Part shown: in pieces, positions 17,578 through 26,373 of the stretch
Numbering within the stretch: position 1 is the stretch's first letter
Layout: the number at the start of each line of letters is the position of its first letter
Assembly (NCBI GenBank): GCA_001899145.1
Contig: MKVF01000006.1
Coordinates: 1-64,000 of the forward strand
Source of the DNA: Flavobacteriia bacterium 40-80
GTDB lineage: Bacteria; Bacteroidota; Bacteroidia; Flavobacteriales_D; Crocinitomicaceae
Reading direction: 5' to 3'
DNA length: 64,000 nucleotides
The notes under the pieces: model-generated
Told to the model about the DNA's origin: nothing
Databases searched by the model: none
The model's input: the letters and a program-made list of their open reading frames with translations, nothing else
Program-made: the position numbers and the translations under genes

Positions 17578-19287
17578 CTAAAAGTAAGCAATATATCCGA
17601 AATGAACTTTTCCGTCTTTCAGGTTGATGGTGCTGTTTTTTTGTTTTCCCAATGCGTAGGAGATTGAAAATGAGCCGATTTTTGTCCCGAATGTAAAGCC
17701 TGCGCCAAATCCCAGCGGGTAATCCTCGTAAAATGTGCTTGCCCGGTTTTGAAAGTAGCTCTGATCGTAGAAAGCGAAAGCGTACGAGTTTTTATCTACC
17801 AGAAAACGATATTCCAATGTAGCTGTTAGAAAAGCGGTGGCGTAAAGCTGTTCCTCGTTGAATCCCCGTTGAATAAGCTGTCCGCCGAAGCGATACACTT
17901 CATTCTGATAGTACGCAGGCGCTCCCATATAGTTTCCTGTCAATCCGGTACGAAGCACATTTCTTTTATGCAGGGTAATGAAATGCTGATAATTGATATA
18001 AAATTTATAAGTGACACTTTTGTCAAATTCCAGGGAATCCGGATGTTTGGTTTTTCGCTGCCCTACCGAAGCATCTACTGTTAACACATAGCCTTTGGAC
18101 GGATTAGGTAAATAATTCAGCGTCTGCTTGGTCAGGGCAATTCCGTAATAGTTGGTTTTGCTGTCCCTCAAATTGGCAAAGGCAGAATTATTTACTCCGC
18201 CTTTCAGGAGGGAAGAGCTTTCGTTCCGATAATAGAATTTTACATAACTTCCGTTGTTTAAAGCATATTGGACACCTACCTGAAATTTTATTTCTAAAAA
18301 CGAAGTATCTCTTTTGTATAGATTGAAATTCCCGTCAAATCCGAAACGTGTCCGGAACAGATTGGGAGTATTTAATAAAATAGAAAGTGATTGTGTCTGA
18401 TACTGGATGCTTTTCCAGTTTAAGCTAAAAGTTTCTGCCCGTTTTAATTCATTGACTAATTTGAGCTGCAGCTCACCTGTTAGCATGTATCCTTTGCCTC
18501 CTGTTTTTGGCTGTAAGCCAACCACTCCATTCGCCAGGCTGACTTTTTTTGTCTGCAGGTATAAGAACAGCTCTGCTCCCCAGGGCGTAAAAAGCACTTC
18601 CGCCGGCTTTATTTCCTGAATAAACGGAAGCAGCGAAAGCCGGGAGGAAATCAGATCCAGCAGCTCCTGATTGAAAGAATCACCCGGTTTTATCTGAATG
18701 TAAGAGCTGATCAGCTTTTCAGCGATCCGCTGATCCCCACGGATGTTGATCTTCGTCCATTTTATTTCCGGTCCTTTTTTTATATCTAACCGGGCATGAA
18801 GCATTTCCTGATCAAATTCTATACTGTCAAGCCTGACGGAAGCAAAAGGATACCCGTTGTTTTCCAGTGACTGGTGAATGCTGTTTTTCAGTTGTGTTAT
18901 TTCTGCCGGTGTAAAAGGATAATTGGACAGGTATTTTTCAGTTAGACGTGCTTTTTTTCGTAAAAAGTACAAATCTTCCTCAGGAATCCGGATTTTAGCA
19001 GCATTAAAGCGGTTTCCTTTATATAGCTGGTAGAACGTGCTGCCGGAATTACTGATAACGCTATCGACAGATGCAAGTAAAAAACCTTTTTTCTGAAGTG
19101 TTTTTATTTTTTTTTCGATATAATGATGTGCCTGAACAGAATCTTTTACTTTGATTCTTTGGATTTCATGATTGCCGGAATCTTTAAAGCCAAATGAAAT
19201 AAAATAAGAACGTTGGGCCCAGCAGAAAGGGCTGAATGCTAACAGAAAAAAGAGTATAAAATAGTTGATTGATATTTTCTTCAGCAC
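17578..19287 (-). CDS. Omp85/BamA-TamA-like outer-membrane protein
   Basis: About 570 residues: signal peptide (ISINYFILFFLLAFSPFCWAQ), then POTRA-like beta-alpha segments (about 40-260, including KWTKINIRGDQRIAEKLISSY). A C-terminal 16-strand-type barrel contains the Omp85 landmark FGGQLIQRGF, the barrel-interior RGF motif. It probably inserts or exports proteins or lipids at the outer membrane; it is smaller than BamA, with few POTRA repeats. No ATG is available near the N-terminus: GTG at 19287 puts the signal peptide first, and TTG at 19299 is the alternative. The CHU_C protein gene follows. Confidence 0.83.
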   Translation of the reverse strand: MLKKISINYFILFFLLAFSPFCWAQRSYFISFGFKDSGNHEIQRIKVKDSVQAHHYIEKKIKTLQKKGFLLASVDSVISNSGSTFYQLYKGNRFNAAKIRIPEEDLYFLRKKARLTEKYLSNYPFTPAEITQLKNSIHQSLENNGYPFASVRLDSIEFDQEMLHARLDIKKGPEIKWTKINIRGDQRIAEKLISSYIQIKPGDSFNQELLDLISSRLSLLPFIQEIKPAEVLFTPWGAELFLYLQTKKVSLANGVVGLQPKTGGKGYMLTGELQLKLVNELKRAETFSLNWKSIQYQTQSLSILLNTPNLFRTRFGFDGNFNLYKRDTSFLEIKFQVGVQYALNNGSYVKFYYRNESSSLLKGGVNNSAFANLRDSKTNYYGIALTKQTLNYLPNPSKGYVLTVDASVGQRKTKHPDSLEFDKSVTYKFYINYQHFITLHKRNVLRTGLTGNYMGAPAYYQNEVYRFGGQLIQRGFNEEQLYATAFLTATLEYRFLVDKNSYAFAFYDQSYFQNRASTFYEDYPLGFGAGFTFGTKIGSFSISYALGKQKNSTINLKDGKVHFGYIAYF

Positions 19288-19351
19288 TTGTGAAAACAAT
19301 TTAACGATGGTATGTTAATAATTTTTTAATATGACAAAAGAGTATTTTTCG

Positions 19352-19359
19352 TATTTTTG
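19352..19359 (+). promoter_or_regulatory. -7 element of the small lipoprotein gene
   Basis: TATTTTTG matches TAnnTTTG and lies 35 bases before the ATG at 19395. No exact -33 TTG is present at the expected distance (ATG trinucleotide at 19331-19333 instead). Confidence 0.45.
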
Positions 19360-19394
19360 GTTCTATCGTTTAAAACAATTATCTATATCAAATT

Positions 19395-19529
19395 ATGAGA
19401 AGCAGATTGACCTTAGTATTAGTTGCTACCGTTGCGTTAGTGGCTATTTCGTGTGGCGGGCCGAAAAAAGCTAAATGTGAAGCTTACGGTGCCAGAACCA
19501 CTCACTCTAACGAGTTAGCAAGTAAATAA
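19395..19529 (+). CDS. Small lipoprotein, 44 residues
   Basis: A complete short frame: start ATG, signal sequence RSRLTLVLVATVALVAISC with lipobox AISC (Cys20), then a 24-residue mature peptide rich in Lys, containing a second cysteine (KAKCEAYGAR). It has an upstream TAnnTTTG element and a perfect terminator three bases after its stop, which makes it a self-contained transcription unit. I recall similar tiny lipoproteins with a CxAYG motif in Flavobacteriia, function unknown. Divergent from the Omp85-like gene. Confidence 0.82.
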   Translation: MRSRLTLVLVATVALVAISCGGPKKAKCEAYGARTTHSNELASK

Positions 19530-19532
19530 ATT

Positions 19533-19557
19533 AAGGTCAACCATGTTGACCTTTTTT
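19533..19557 (+). terminator. Intrinsic terminator of the small lipoprotein gene
   Basis: AAGGTCAAC (19533-19541) pairs perfectly with GTTGACCTT (19545-19553) around CAT, followed by TTTT. It overlaps the 3' end of the convergent MlaF-like gene and may stop that transcript as well. Confidence 0.88.
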
Positions 19558-20314
19558 ATTTCGATAAATTTGCTTTAATCTCTTTCATAAACTCAGAAGC
19601 ATAAACGAATTCATTCACTTCTTTATTGTCAGTATTCGTAATTGTTTTATTTGTACCTGTCCACCAGTTTTTCCCGTTGTAAATAAAATTGATGTTTTCA
19701 CCAATTTCGATTACAGAGTTCATGTCATGCGTAATCACAATTGTTGTAATATCGTATTCATGCGTGATTTCCCGGATCAGATTGTCAATCAGAATGGAGG
19801 TCTGGGGATCAAGGCCTGAATTGGGCTCGTCACAAAATAAATACTTCGGTTTCATGGCAATAGCCCTTGCAATGGCGATTCGTTTCTGCATACCACCGGA
19901 ACATTCTGCCGGGAATAAGTGGTTTTTATCTTCCAGATTTACACGCTTCAGACAGAAGTTGACACGTTCGGTCATTTCTTTTTTTGACATATTCGAGAAC
20001 ATGGAAAGCGGAAATTTTACGTTTTCTTCCACTGTCATTGAATCAAATAATGCGGAGCCCTGAAATAACATTCCGATTTCTTTGCGGATTTCACGGCGTT
20101 CTTCTTCGTTCATTGTTACAAAATCCTTCCCATCGTATAAGATCTCTCCTTCATCCACTTCATGGAGTCCCACTATACATTTTGCCAGAACAGATTTTCC
20201 CTGTCCTGAAGCACCAATGATCAGGTTCACTTTTCCCTGTTCAAAAACAGCGGATACGTCATCCAATACCAGGTGTGTCCCGAAGCTCTTCGAAATATTT
20301 TTAACCTCGATCAT
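19556..20314 (-). CDS. ABC transporter ATP-binding protein, MlaF-like (phospholipid/retrograde transport)
   Basis: A 252-residue ATPase with Walker A GASGQGKS (34-41), signature ECSGGMQKR (in place of LSGGQ), Walker B YLFCDEPNSGLDP and the switch His in VITHDM. SGGMQKR and PNSGLD are typical of MlaF/Ttg2A-type ATPases that power lipid asymmetry transport. Its start overlaps the MlaE-type permease stop by four bases, giving a coupled pair. No MlaD-type MCE gene is adjacent; it may be elsewhere. Confidence 0.92.
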   Translation of the reverse strand: MIEVKNISKSFGTHLVLDDVSAVFEQGKVNLIIGASGQGKSVLAKCIVGLHEVDEGEILYDGKDFVTMNEEERREIRKEIGMLFQGSALFDSMTVEENVKFPLSMFSNMSKKEMTERVNFCLKRVNLEDKNHLFPAECSGGMQKRIAIARAIAMKPKYLFCDEPNSGLDPQTSILIDNLIREITHEYDITTIVITHDMNSVIEIGENINFIYNGKNWWTGTNKTITNTDNKEVNEFVYASEFMKEIKANLSK

Positions 20315-21051
20315 AATAGCATAATTTGAGTAATAATGAAGTTGGCAATCAGCACAAAAATGCTGCTGGTAACGACTGCTTCCGTAGAAGATTTACCTAC
20401 GTCAATTGATCCTCCTTTAACATAATAACCGTAATAAGACGAGATAGTGACGATCAGAAAGCCGAAGACAACGGTTTTGGTAAGCGCATAATACACATCA
20501 TAAGCGCGGAAGAAAGAGCGTATTCCCAGAACATACGTGTCCGTATCACAGAGATTGGACAGCAATAATGCCAGCCATCCGCCGATCAGCGCGAGTGTCA
20601 TTGAAAATATGATAAGAATCGGGAAGAAGAGCAGGGCAGCAATAACTTTTGGTAAAATAATGTAGCTTAAAGAATTAACTCCCATTATCTCCAGCGCATC
20701 AATTTGTTCCGTAATCCGCATTGTTCCGATCTCTGATGCGATATTCGATCCGACCTTGCCCGCAAGGATCAGGCAGATAATGGTTGGAGATAATTCCAGA
20801 ATGGTACTTGAACGCGTGATATACCCGACTGTATAAGCAGGTAAAAACGGATTGTCCATATTCGAGGCGGTTTGCAAAGCAATTACACCTCCGATGAAAA
20901 CGGACATTAAAGCAACGATCATGATGGAATCAATACCAATTTTCTGAATTTCTTCGAACAGCCGTTTTCTGAAGATCCTGAATTTTTCCGGCCTGGAAAA
21001 TACAGTTCCGATCATTAAAAAATACTTTCCGATGTGTCCAAGCAATTTCAC
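20311..21051 (-). CDS. MlaE-like ABC transporter permease
   Basis: A 246-residue inner-membrane permease of the MlaE/YrbE family (DUF140): about five to six hydrophobic helices, ALMSVFIGGVIALQTA near the N-terminus, the conserved loop LAGKVGSNIASEIGTMRITEQIDALEIMG (split here across motif blocks) and the ending ANFIITQIML. It partners the MlaF-like ATPase encoded immediately downstream. The start is GTG at 21051; no upstream ATG is in frame and the next ATG would cut the N-terminal amphipathic helix. Confidence 0.92.
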   Translation of the reverse strand: MKLLGHIGKYFLMIGTVFSRPEKFRIFRKRLFEEIQKIGIDSIMIVALMSVFIGGVIALQTASNMDNPFLPAYTVGYITRSSTILELSPTIICLILAGKVGSNIASEIGTMRITEQIDALEIMGVNSLSYIILPKVIAALLFFPILIIFSMTLALIGGWLALLLSNLCDTDTYVLGIRSFFRAYDVYYALTKTVVFGFLIVTISSYYGYYVKGGSIDVGKSSTEAVVTSSIFVLIANFIITQIMLL

Positions 21052-21319
21052 GCGTTATTTTTTGGGATATTGAGATGTAAATTTAAGTAGAATTCTCTCA
21101 AGTAACTTAGAAACCCTTTAAATTTTACCGACAGCAACCCTATAAACACAACTATATCTACTGTTCTTGCTCCGTTTTTGGAGTCTTTATTGAGCCTGTT
21201 TTTCACTTTCTTTCTTAATTCAGCCTGCTAAATCTGCTGATAAAAGTTAAAAAAAACAGCTTTAAAATTCCTCTGAAGCTAAAGCGATAGAATTAAAAAC
21301 ACTTTCTTATTTTTGTGCT

Positions 21320-21952
21320 ATGAACCCGGAAAAGGAAGCCAGGAGAGCTAAAAAAATCGCTGTTTTGAGGAAATATCTTCCTGAAGGGTTTGAGCTGTTC
21401 GTCCTCCGGTTGCTGGAAGAATATCCCGTAAACTTTAAGATTGTTCCTCCGCGAGCCACAAAATTGGGAGATTTCCGGGTAGATAAGTTAAAGAATTTGC
21501 TTCAGATTACTATAAATGGCAACCTGAACGCTTATTCCTTTCTTATAACAACAGTTCATGAATTTGCCCATTTGATTACCTATAAAAAATACGGCTTTAA
21601 AGCGAAACCTCATGGGGAGGAATGGAAGCGTGAATATTCCGTGCTTGTTTCGGAAATGCTTCACTATCATTCTATTCCTAAGGATATAGAAACGGCGCTG
21701 GTGAATTCTCTTGTAAATGTAAAAGCTTCTTCATGCTCCGACTTAGGGCTGATGCGTGTCTTAAAAGCGTACGATACTGATCAGTTATCGGGTAAGAATA
21801 TAGAAAGCCTCACTAAAAATACTATTTTTGTTTACCAGAAAAGAAAGTTCAGGCTTCTTGAGAAAAGAAGGACGAGGTATTTGTGTGAAGAATTAATAAC
21901 GCAGCGGAAGTATTTGTTTCATGCGTTGACTGAAATTGATATGTATGAATAA
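21320..21952 (+). CDS. SprT-like zinc metalloprotease-domain protein
   Basis: A 210-residue protein with a SprT/zincin-like domain: zinc motif HEFAH (His80, Glu81, His84) and a third ligand candidate His98 in KPHGEEWK. The typical SprT zinc ribbon is reduced: the C-terminal half has an isolated Cys and ends in a basic FRLLEKRRTRYLCEE. Cytosolic, possibly DNA-protein crosslink-related by analogy with Spartan, but bacterial SprT proteins are uncharacterised. A TATTTTTG element (21308-21315) ends four bases before the ATG. The stop overlaps the start of the next gene. Confidence 0.85.
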   Translation: MNPEKEARRAKKIAVLRKYLPEGFELFVLRLLEEYPVNFKIVPPRATKLGDFRVDKLKNLLQITINGNLNAYSFLITTVHEFAHLITYKKYGFKAKPHGEEWKREYSVLVSEMLHYHSIPKDIETALVNSLVNVKASSCSDLGLMRVLKAYDTDQLSGKNIESLTKNTIFVYQKRKFRLLEKRRTRYLCEELITQRKYLFHALTEIDMYE

Positions 21953-23012
21953 TAACTATTGTATCATTATGGCAGGAGGAATAGGCAGCCGTTTCTGGCC
22001 TCTTTCCGTACCTGAGAAACCGAAGCAGTTTTTAGATGTTCTCGGAATAGGGAAATCATTGCTGCAGATGACTTTTGAACGATTGAACCAGGTTTCTCCT
22101 GTCGGGCAGATCTTTATTGTTACAAATCAGCTGTATTTTGATCTGGTAAAAGAACAATTGCCGGATTTACCGGTTGAAAATATCCTTTGTGAACCGTTGC
22201 GTAAAAACACGGCTCCTTGCATTGCTTATGCGGCTTCTAAAATCTATCATCTGAATAAAGATGCGAATTTGGTAATAGCCCCTTCCGATCATTTGATCCT
22301 GAAAGAAGATTTGTTTTTGAAAATAATTGAAACGGCCGTTAAACAGGCTATTTCAGATGACCGTCTGGTGACTTTGGGTATAAAACCAACGCGCCCTGAT
22401 ACGGGATATGGGTACATTGAATTTGTGGACAAAGGAGATATTATTCCGGGGCAGGTGAGGGAAGTGAAGCACTTTGCAGAGAAACCAACGCGTGAGCTGG
22501 CCGAAATATTTTTGAAGTCAGGGAATTATTACTGGAATTCTGGAATCTTTATCTGGAGAGCAGAGGTTATTTTGTCAGCGTTGAAGAAGTTTAAGCCCGA
22601 ATTATACGAACTTTTCAGCGTTGAAAAAGGTTTTTATAATACCGCAGAGGAGAAATCCTGCATTTTGCGGGCTTTTGAAACCTGCGAGGATATTTCAATT
22701 GATTTCGCAGTGATGGAAAATGCTAAAAATGTAGATGTGGTGCTGGCCAACTTCGACTGGTCTGATCTTGGAACCTGGGGAAGCTTAAATACGCATCTTG
22801 AAAAGGATTATAATGGAAATGCGGTTATCGGAGGAGCGGAAGTGCATTTGATCAATTCCTCGGATTGTATTGTCAATCTTCCAAAAGATAAAGTCGCCAT
22901 TATCGATGATATGAACGGATATGTGATTGTGGAAGATCAGAACCGGTTGATGATTCTGAATAAGAAAAACGAGCAGAATCTGAAAAAATACCTGGATTTA
23001 TTAGAGCGATAA
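21945..23012 (+). CDS. Mannose-1-phosphate guanylyltransferase
   Basis: A 355-residue nucleotidyltransferase making GDP-mannose from mannose-1-phosphate and GTP for polysaccharide and glycan synthesis. The N-terminus carries MAGGIGSRFWPLS with the GGxGxR loop. Further marks are PKQFLD, NTAPCIAYAA, VIAPSDHLI, RPDTGYGYIE, FAEKPT and YYWNSGIFIW. No C-terminal phosphomannose isomerase domain, so it is the monofunctional ManC form. The frame opens with TTG at 21936, but ATG at 21945 is preferred; it overlaps the SprT-like gene by eight bases and is therefore coupled to it. Confidence 0.93.
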   Translation: MNNNYCIIMAGGIGSRFWPLSVPEKPKQFLDVLGIGKSLLQMTFERLNQVSPVGQIFIVTNQLYFDLVKEQLPDLPVENILCEPLRKNTAPCIAYAASKIYHLNKDANLVIAPSDHLILKEDLFLKIIETAVKQAISDDRLVTLGIKPTRPDTGYGYIEFVDKGDIIPGQVREVKHFAEKPTRELAEIFLKSGNYYWNSGIFIWRAEVILSALKKFKPELYELFSVEKGFYNTAEEKSCILRAFETCEDISIDFAVMENAKNVDVVLANFDWSDLGTWGSLNTHLEKDYNGNAVIGGAEVHLINSSDCIVNLPKDKVAIIDDMNGYVIVEDQNRLMILNKKNEQNLKKYLDLLER

Positions 23013-23031
23013 GGCTGGAAAGCAGATTGTC

Positions 23032-23676
23032 TCAATCCTGCGCTAAGATATTTTTCTTTGCGGTCACTATCGTATGTACATCAAATGTTGTTTCGGAGGT
23101 TTTATATTTGACTTTAAATACTTGTAATTCATCAAATTTTGCTTCGAGAAGTTGCTTTTTCAAGTCTTCAAGTGTGTGAAAGTGAAAAAACACACGGCCT
23201 CCGCTGCCTGTTTTGAAACCTGATTCAGCGTGATCTCCTTCTACAAAACTCAAGTAGATCAGCCCATTTTCGTTTAACAAATCGTAAGAGCTGATAATTA
23301 GCTCTTTACTTTCAGCAGGTGAGAGATAAGGCAGGCAAAATCCACCAACAATTCCGTCATATCTGGCTGTAAGGGAGCTGATTTTTCTGGTATCCATGAC
23401 GATAAATTCTGCTGCCGGATTATTCTTTTTGGCAAATTCAATCATGTTGGGAGCAATATCAATTCCTAAAATGTCGAAGTCAGGCCTTTTAGATAAGAGA
23501 TATCTGGTGATGTTTCCGGGACCGCAACCGATCTCTAATAATTTTGCGTTGGGTTTAATAACAGAATCACAGATGTGATCGTAAGTGTCATTATACAAGT
23601 CTAATTCCATAAACTTGTCCTGATAGATAGAAGCAACGTTATTCCAGGTTTCAAATGTTTCGTTATAACTGTCCAT
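23032..23676 (-). CDS. Class I SAM-dependent methyltransferase
   Basis: 214 residues with motif I LLEIGCGPGN (46-55), an acidic residue after strand 2 (ILGIDIAPNMIEFA) and motif-post segments VMDTRK and YDGIVGGFCLPYLSP. It resembles UbiE/small-molecule methyltransferases; the substrate cannot be told from sequence. Convergent with the guanylyltransferase gene, 19 bases apart. Confidence 0.88.
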   Translation of the reverse strand: MDSYNETFETWNNVASIYQDKFMELDLYNDTYDHICDSVIKPNAKLLEIGCGPGNITRYLLSKRPDFDILGIDIAPNMIEFAKKNNPAAEFIVMDTRKISSLTARYDGIVGGFCLPYLSPAESKELIISSYDLLNENGLIYLSFVEGDHAESGFKTGSGGRVFFHFHTLEDLKKQLLEAKFDELQVFKVKYKTSETTFDVHTIVTAKKNILAQD

Positions 23677-24060
23677 GGCGTATTATTTAAGAAGTTTCTA
23701 ATTGTTTATTGAAAGAGTTTTTGAAGTAAGAATAATAAAAGTTGAATTCAAAAAGCATTTTTAATTGGTAAAATAGTTGTTAAATAAAATAATGTATGTC
23801 ATAGCTAGTACTAACCAAAGGAACCCCATTTTTTATGTGATTCATTTTCATTTATATTCTTTTAAAATATTTTACGGTCATAATCTTTAGCTGGAGTTTT
23901 ATTTATGACATATATTCTTGATTTTGTCAGATCAATTTATTCAATATATCAGGTAATGAGCTAGTTCTTTTTATACGGCCAAAATAATTGTAGTTACTCC
24001 GGTTTATAAAGGGAACTTATATATGAAAAAAATTATTTTTGCCGCAAATTTGATCTTCCT
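23677..24060. promoter_or_regulatory. Long upstream region of the TPR/HTH regulator
   Basis: About 380 bases without a credible gene. A TAnnTTTG element (TATTTTTG, 24034-24041) lies 19 bases before the GTG start at 24061. A nine-base inverted pair, TATGTCATA (23795-23803) and TATGACATA (23904-23912), is 100 bases apart. A 23-codon frame opening ATG at 24023 is upstream of the likely transcription start and in another frame, so it is not called. Confidence 0.45.
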
Positions 24061-25779
24061 GTGGTACGAAAATATCTTCTCCTGTTATTTATGATTCTTT
24101 TATCACTTAAAAGCTATACACAGTATGATATATTGCTTCACAAACCCTATAAGGAAAAATACCTTGCACTGGATTCGTTACTGGAAACAGCTAAGAGGTG
24201 CACCACCTATCTGGAGGCGTTGGCTGTCTCCGACAAAATTCAACAGTTAGGAAAACAGCATAATGATCCCGAAATGGTGCTGGAAGGGAAATACTATTTG
24301 GCATTTTATATACTGGCTTCTGAAAAGTATGATGAAAAACAAGCCGTCAACAGAGTGGAGAATATAGCTGAAGAAGCCGAAAAAAAGAAAATGCTTCCTT
24401 TACAGATTCGTGCCAATTACATTTTGGGATATTATTTCTGGAATGTCAGGAAAAATTATGAGAAAGGATTCCGGTATTATTTAAAAACTGACCGGTTAAT
24501 GCAGCAGATTACACCGGATGAGTTTCCTAACTTTTCAAAATATTATAATGTTATTTCAAGTACTTATTATACATTCAAAGATTATCAGACAGCCATCAGA
24601 CTGCTTAATAAAGTCATTAAACAACCATTCGATAAATATAACTGGCATGACAAATGGACATCTTACAATAATATGGGATTGTATTATGATAAGTTAGGTA
24701 TAAAAGATTCTGCCTTGCAGTATTTTCAAAGAGCACTGGAAATACCCTTTTTAGAAAAACAAGACATACGTTATACTATAGCTAATGGAAATATAGGAAA
24801 CTTGTATTACGATCAGGGAAAATATGAAAAGGCAGTTCCACTGCTACGAGAAAATTATGAAAATGCAGTAAAAAATGAAGATTGGGGAGTTGCTGCCGGA
24901 GCGGCCATTTTACTGGCAGATATTTATGTTAAAAACCATGAATTTGATCAGGCTGAACAACTCCTGTACCTTGCCCGTTCCTACATAAGCAAATCTGAAA
25001 AAAAACACCTTTTAGAAAGCTATTACCAAGTTGCGAGCAAATTTTATGCTGCTTACCGGCGGACAGAGCTGGGAACCATCTACCAGGACTCCCTGATAGC
25101 TGCCATCAAACAAAACCATAGTGATTTTGATGCCATGATATTGCTCCGGGCACAACAAAAATATGATTTGAACCAGTTAGAAGCCGAACGTCAGAGTGCT
25201 CATCTTTACCGTAAAATGACAAGAATGCGCACTGTAACAATACTTGCTGTTTCCATTCTGACGATAGGGATTCTGTCGGTGTTTTTTTTCCTGAAACGTA
25301 AATCACTGATCATGGGACAAGAACAAAAGCAAAAAGAAATAGATCTGGCAAAAAAACAACTAGAACTGGCGGAGATGCAACTTAACGGGCTCCGGAACCG
25401 GATCGAGGAGAAACGAGAAAATATTGAAGTTCTCAAAACTATTGAAAGTGATGAGACGATAGAGCGATTGAAAGATCTGCGAAGAAAAGCGATCATTACC
25501 GGAAAAGACTGGAAAGATTTTTGTGAAACCTTCGACACAGTATATCCAGGATATCGTTATCATTTAAAACTGGAAGTTCCGGAAATTTCTCCTGCTGAGA
25601 CCCGTTCAGTTTTATTGTATAAACTGGGATTAGAAACCGAACAGGTTGCCGATGCTTTAGGCGTCTCAAAGGCTACCATCCGCACTACCTGGTACAGATT
25701 GAAAAATAAGCTTTCTGATACTAAAATAAAAAACATGCAGGAACTTGCTGCGAGCATAAAACCTAAAACTACAACCTGA
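24061..25779 (+). CDS. Membrane-tethered TPR protein with C-terminal LuxR-like helix-turn-helix
   Basis: 572 residues: signal/anchor (residues 1-20), a periplasmic solenoid of about seven tetratricopeptide repeats (about 60-340, for example YNNMGLYYDKLGIKDSALQY). Then one transmembrane helix (about 393-414, TILAVSILTIGILSVFFF), a cytoplasmic coiled coil rich in Glu/Lys/Gln, and a C-terminal HTH (KLGLETEQVADALGVSKATI). This layout suggests a one-component regulator that senses in the periplasm and binds DNA inside. The GTG start is supported by the TAnnTTTG element 19 bases upstream and by the signal sequence. Its likely targets are the two genes downstream. Confidence 0.85.
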   Translation: MVRKYLLLLFMILLSLKSYTQYDILLHKPYKEKYLALDSLLETAKRCTTYLEALAVSDKIQQLGKQHNDPEMVLEGKYYLAFYILASEKYDEKQAVNRVENIAEEAEKKKMLPLQIRANYILGYYFWNVRKNYEKGFRYYLKTDRLMQQITPDEFPNFSKYYNVISSTYYTFKDYQTAIRLLNKVIKQPFDKYNWHDKWTSYNNMGLYYDKLGIKDSALQYFQRALEIPFLEKQDIRYTIANGNIGNLYYDQGKYEKAVPLLRENYENAVKNEDWGVAAGAAILLADIYVKNHEFDQAEQLLYLARSYISKSEKKHLLESYYQVASKFYAAYRRTELGTIYQDSLIAAIKQNHSDFDAMILLRAQQKYDLNQLEAERQSAHLYRKMTRMRTVTILAVSILTIGILSVFFFLKRKSLIMGQEQKQKEIDLAKKQLELAEMQLNGLRNRIEEKRENIEVLKTIESDETIERLKDLRRKAIITGKDWKDFCETFDTVYPGYRYHLKLEVPEISPAETRSVLLYKLGLETEQVADALGVSKATIRTTWYRLKNKLSDTKIKNMQELAASIKPKTTT

Positions 25780-25795
25780 AATCAGTTTTTCAACC

Positions 25796-25812
25796 TATCA
25801 GTAATACTGATA
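25796..25812. promoter_or_regulatory. Perfect dyad downstream of the TPR/HTH regulator (possible operator)
   Basis: TATCAGTAATACTGATA is a 7-bp inverted repeat around a 3-base centre, 17 bases after the regulator stop and about 260 bases before the next gene. No T run follows, so a terminator is less likely than a protein-binding site. Confidence 0.35.
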
Positions 25813-25963
25813 ATATTCTTCATTCCGGAACAGGATTTTAACCCTACTGTTCAAAAAGCTCAAAAACGATCATCTGTCACTCCAGAAAAACTGTTTCTTA
25901 CACAAAAGAAGTAAATCACTAATAAACAATATATTCAAAGTAACAAGAACACCGAAGAATGAA

Positions 25964-25984
25964 TTTGTGACGCTTTTGTGACGC
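25964..25984. repeat. Two helically phased direct repeats upstream of the small secreted protein
   Basis: TTTGTGACGC occurs at 25964-25973 and again at 25975-25984, an 11-base period, about 90 bases before the ATG at 26070. Such spacing is typical of activator binding sites. A TAnnTTTG element (TAGATTTG) follows at 26015-26022. Confidence 0.4.
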
Positions 25985-26069
25985 CCTTTCTGAAGAAGAG
26001 AGGCTTTGATATGGTAGATTTGATGTGATTTGTACTGAAAGTACCACATCCAATTTAAATATATAAACA

Positions 26070-26369
26070 ATGAAAAAAAGTGTATTATTCTTCGGGTTTA
26101 TTCTCATGATGAATATGACCTATTCACAAGATTCCGGTTCGTTAAAAGCCCGTATAGCGGAAAAAGAAACCGTTTTTCAACAAACAGCTAATACTTCCCG
26201 GCAGTTGCATAACACCATGAAGGAAGAACTAAAAGAATTATATGTATTGTATAAAAAAGAAATTGAGACAGAATTGGATCGGCTATCGGATAAAAATTTA
26301 ATTCCGGCTAAAAAAGAAGAATTGCAACGTATCACGGAAAAAATTCAAAACTACTCACTAGAAAGGTAA
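26070..26369 (+). CDS. Small secreted helical (coiled-coil) protein
   Basis: A 99-residue exported protein: signal peptide (MKKSVLFFGFILMMNMTYS, about 1-19), then an almost entirely charged helix with heptad-like spacing (MKEELKELYVLYKKEIE, and LQRITEKIQNY at the end). No known domain recognised; it could be a periplasmic chaperone-like or OmpH-like minimal helix, but that is speculation. Four bases separate it from the adhesin gene, so the two are an operon and it may help export or fold that adhesin. Confidence 0.75.
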   Translation: MKKSVLFFGFILMMNMTYSQDSGSLKARIAEKETVFQQTANTSRQLHNTMKEELKELYVLYKKEIETELDRLSDKNLIPAKKEELQRITEKIQNYSLER

Positions 26370-26373
26370 AAAT

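Noticed and set aside
21320-23012. SprT-like/guanylyltransferase overlap as a fusion or frameshift
   Set aside because: Both frames are complete with their own conserved starts and ends; the eight-base overlap is ordinary translational coupling.
24023-24094. Short frame (ATG at 24023, signal-like MKKIIFAANLIFLW) upstream of the TPR/HTH regulator
   Set aside because: It starts before the likely transcription start set by TATTTTTG at 24034-24041, is in another frame from the regulator and stops after 23 codons; no sign of a frameshifted fusion.
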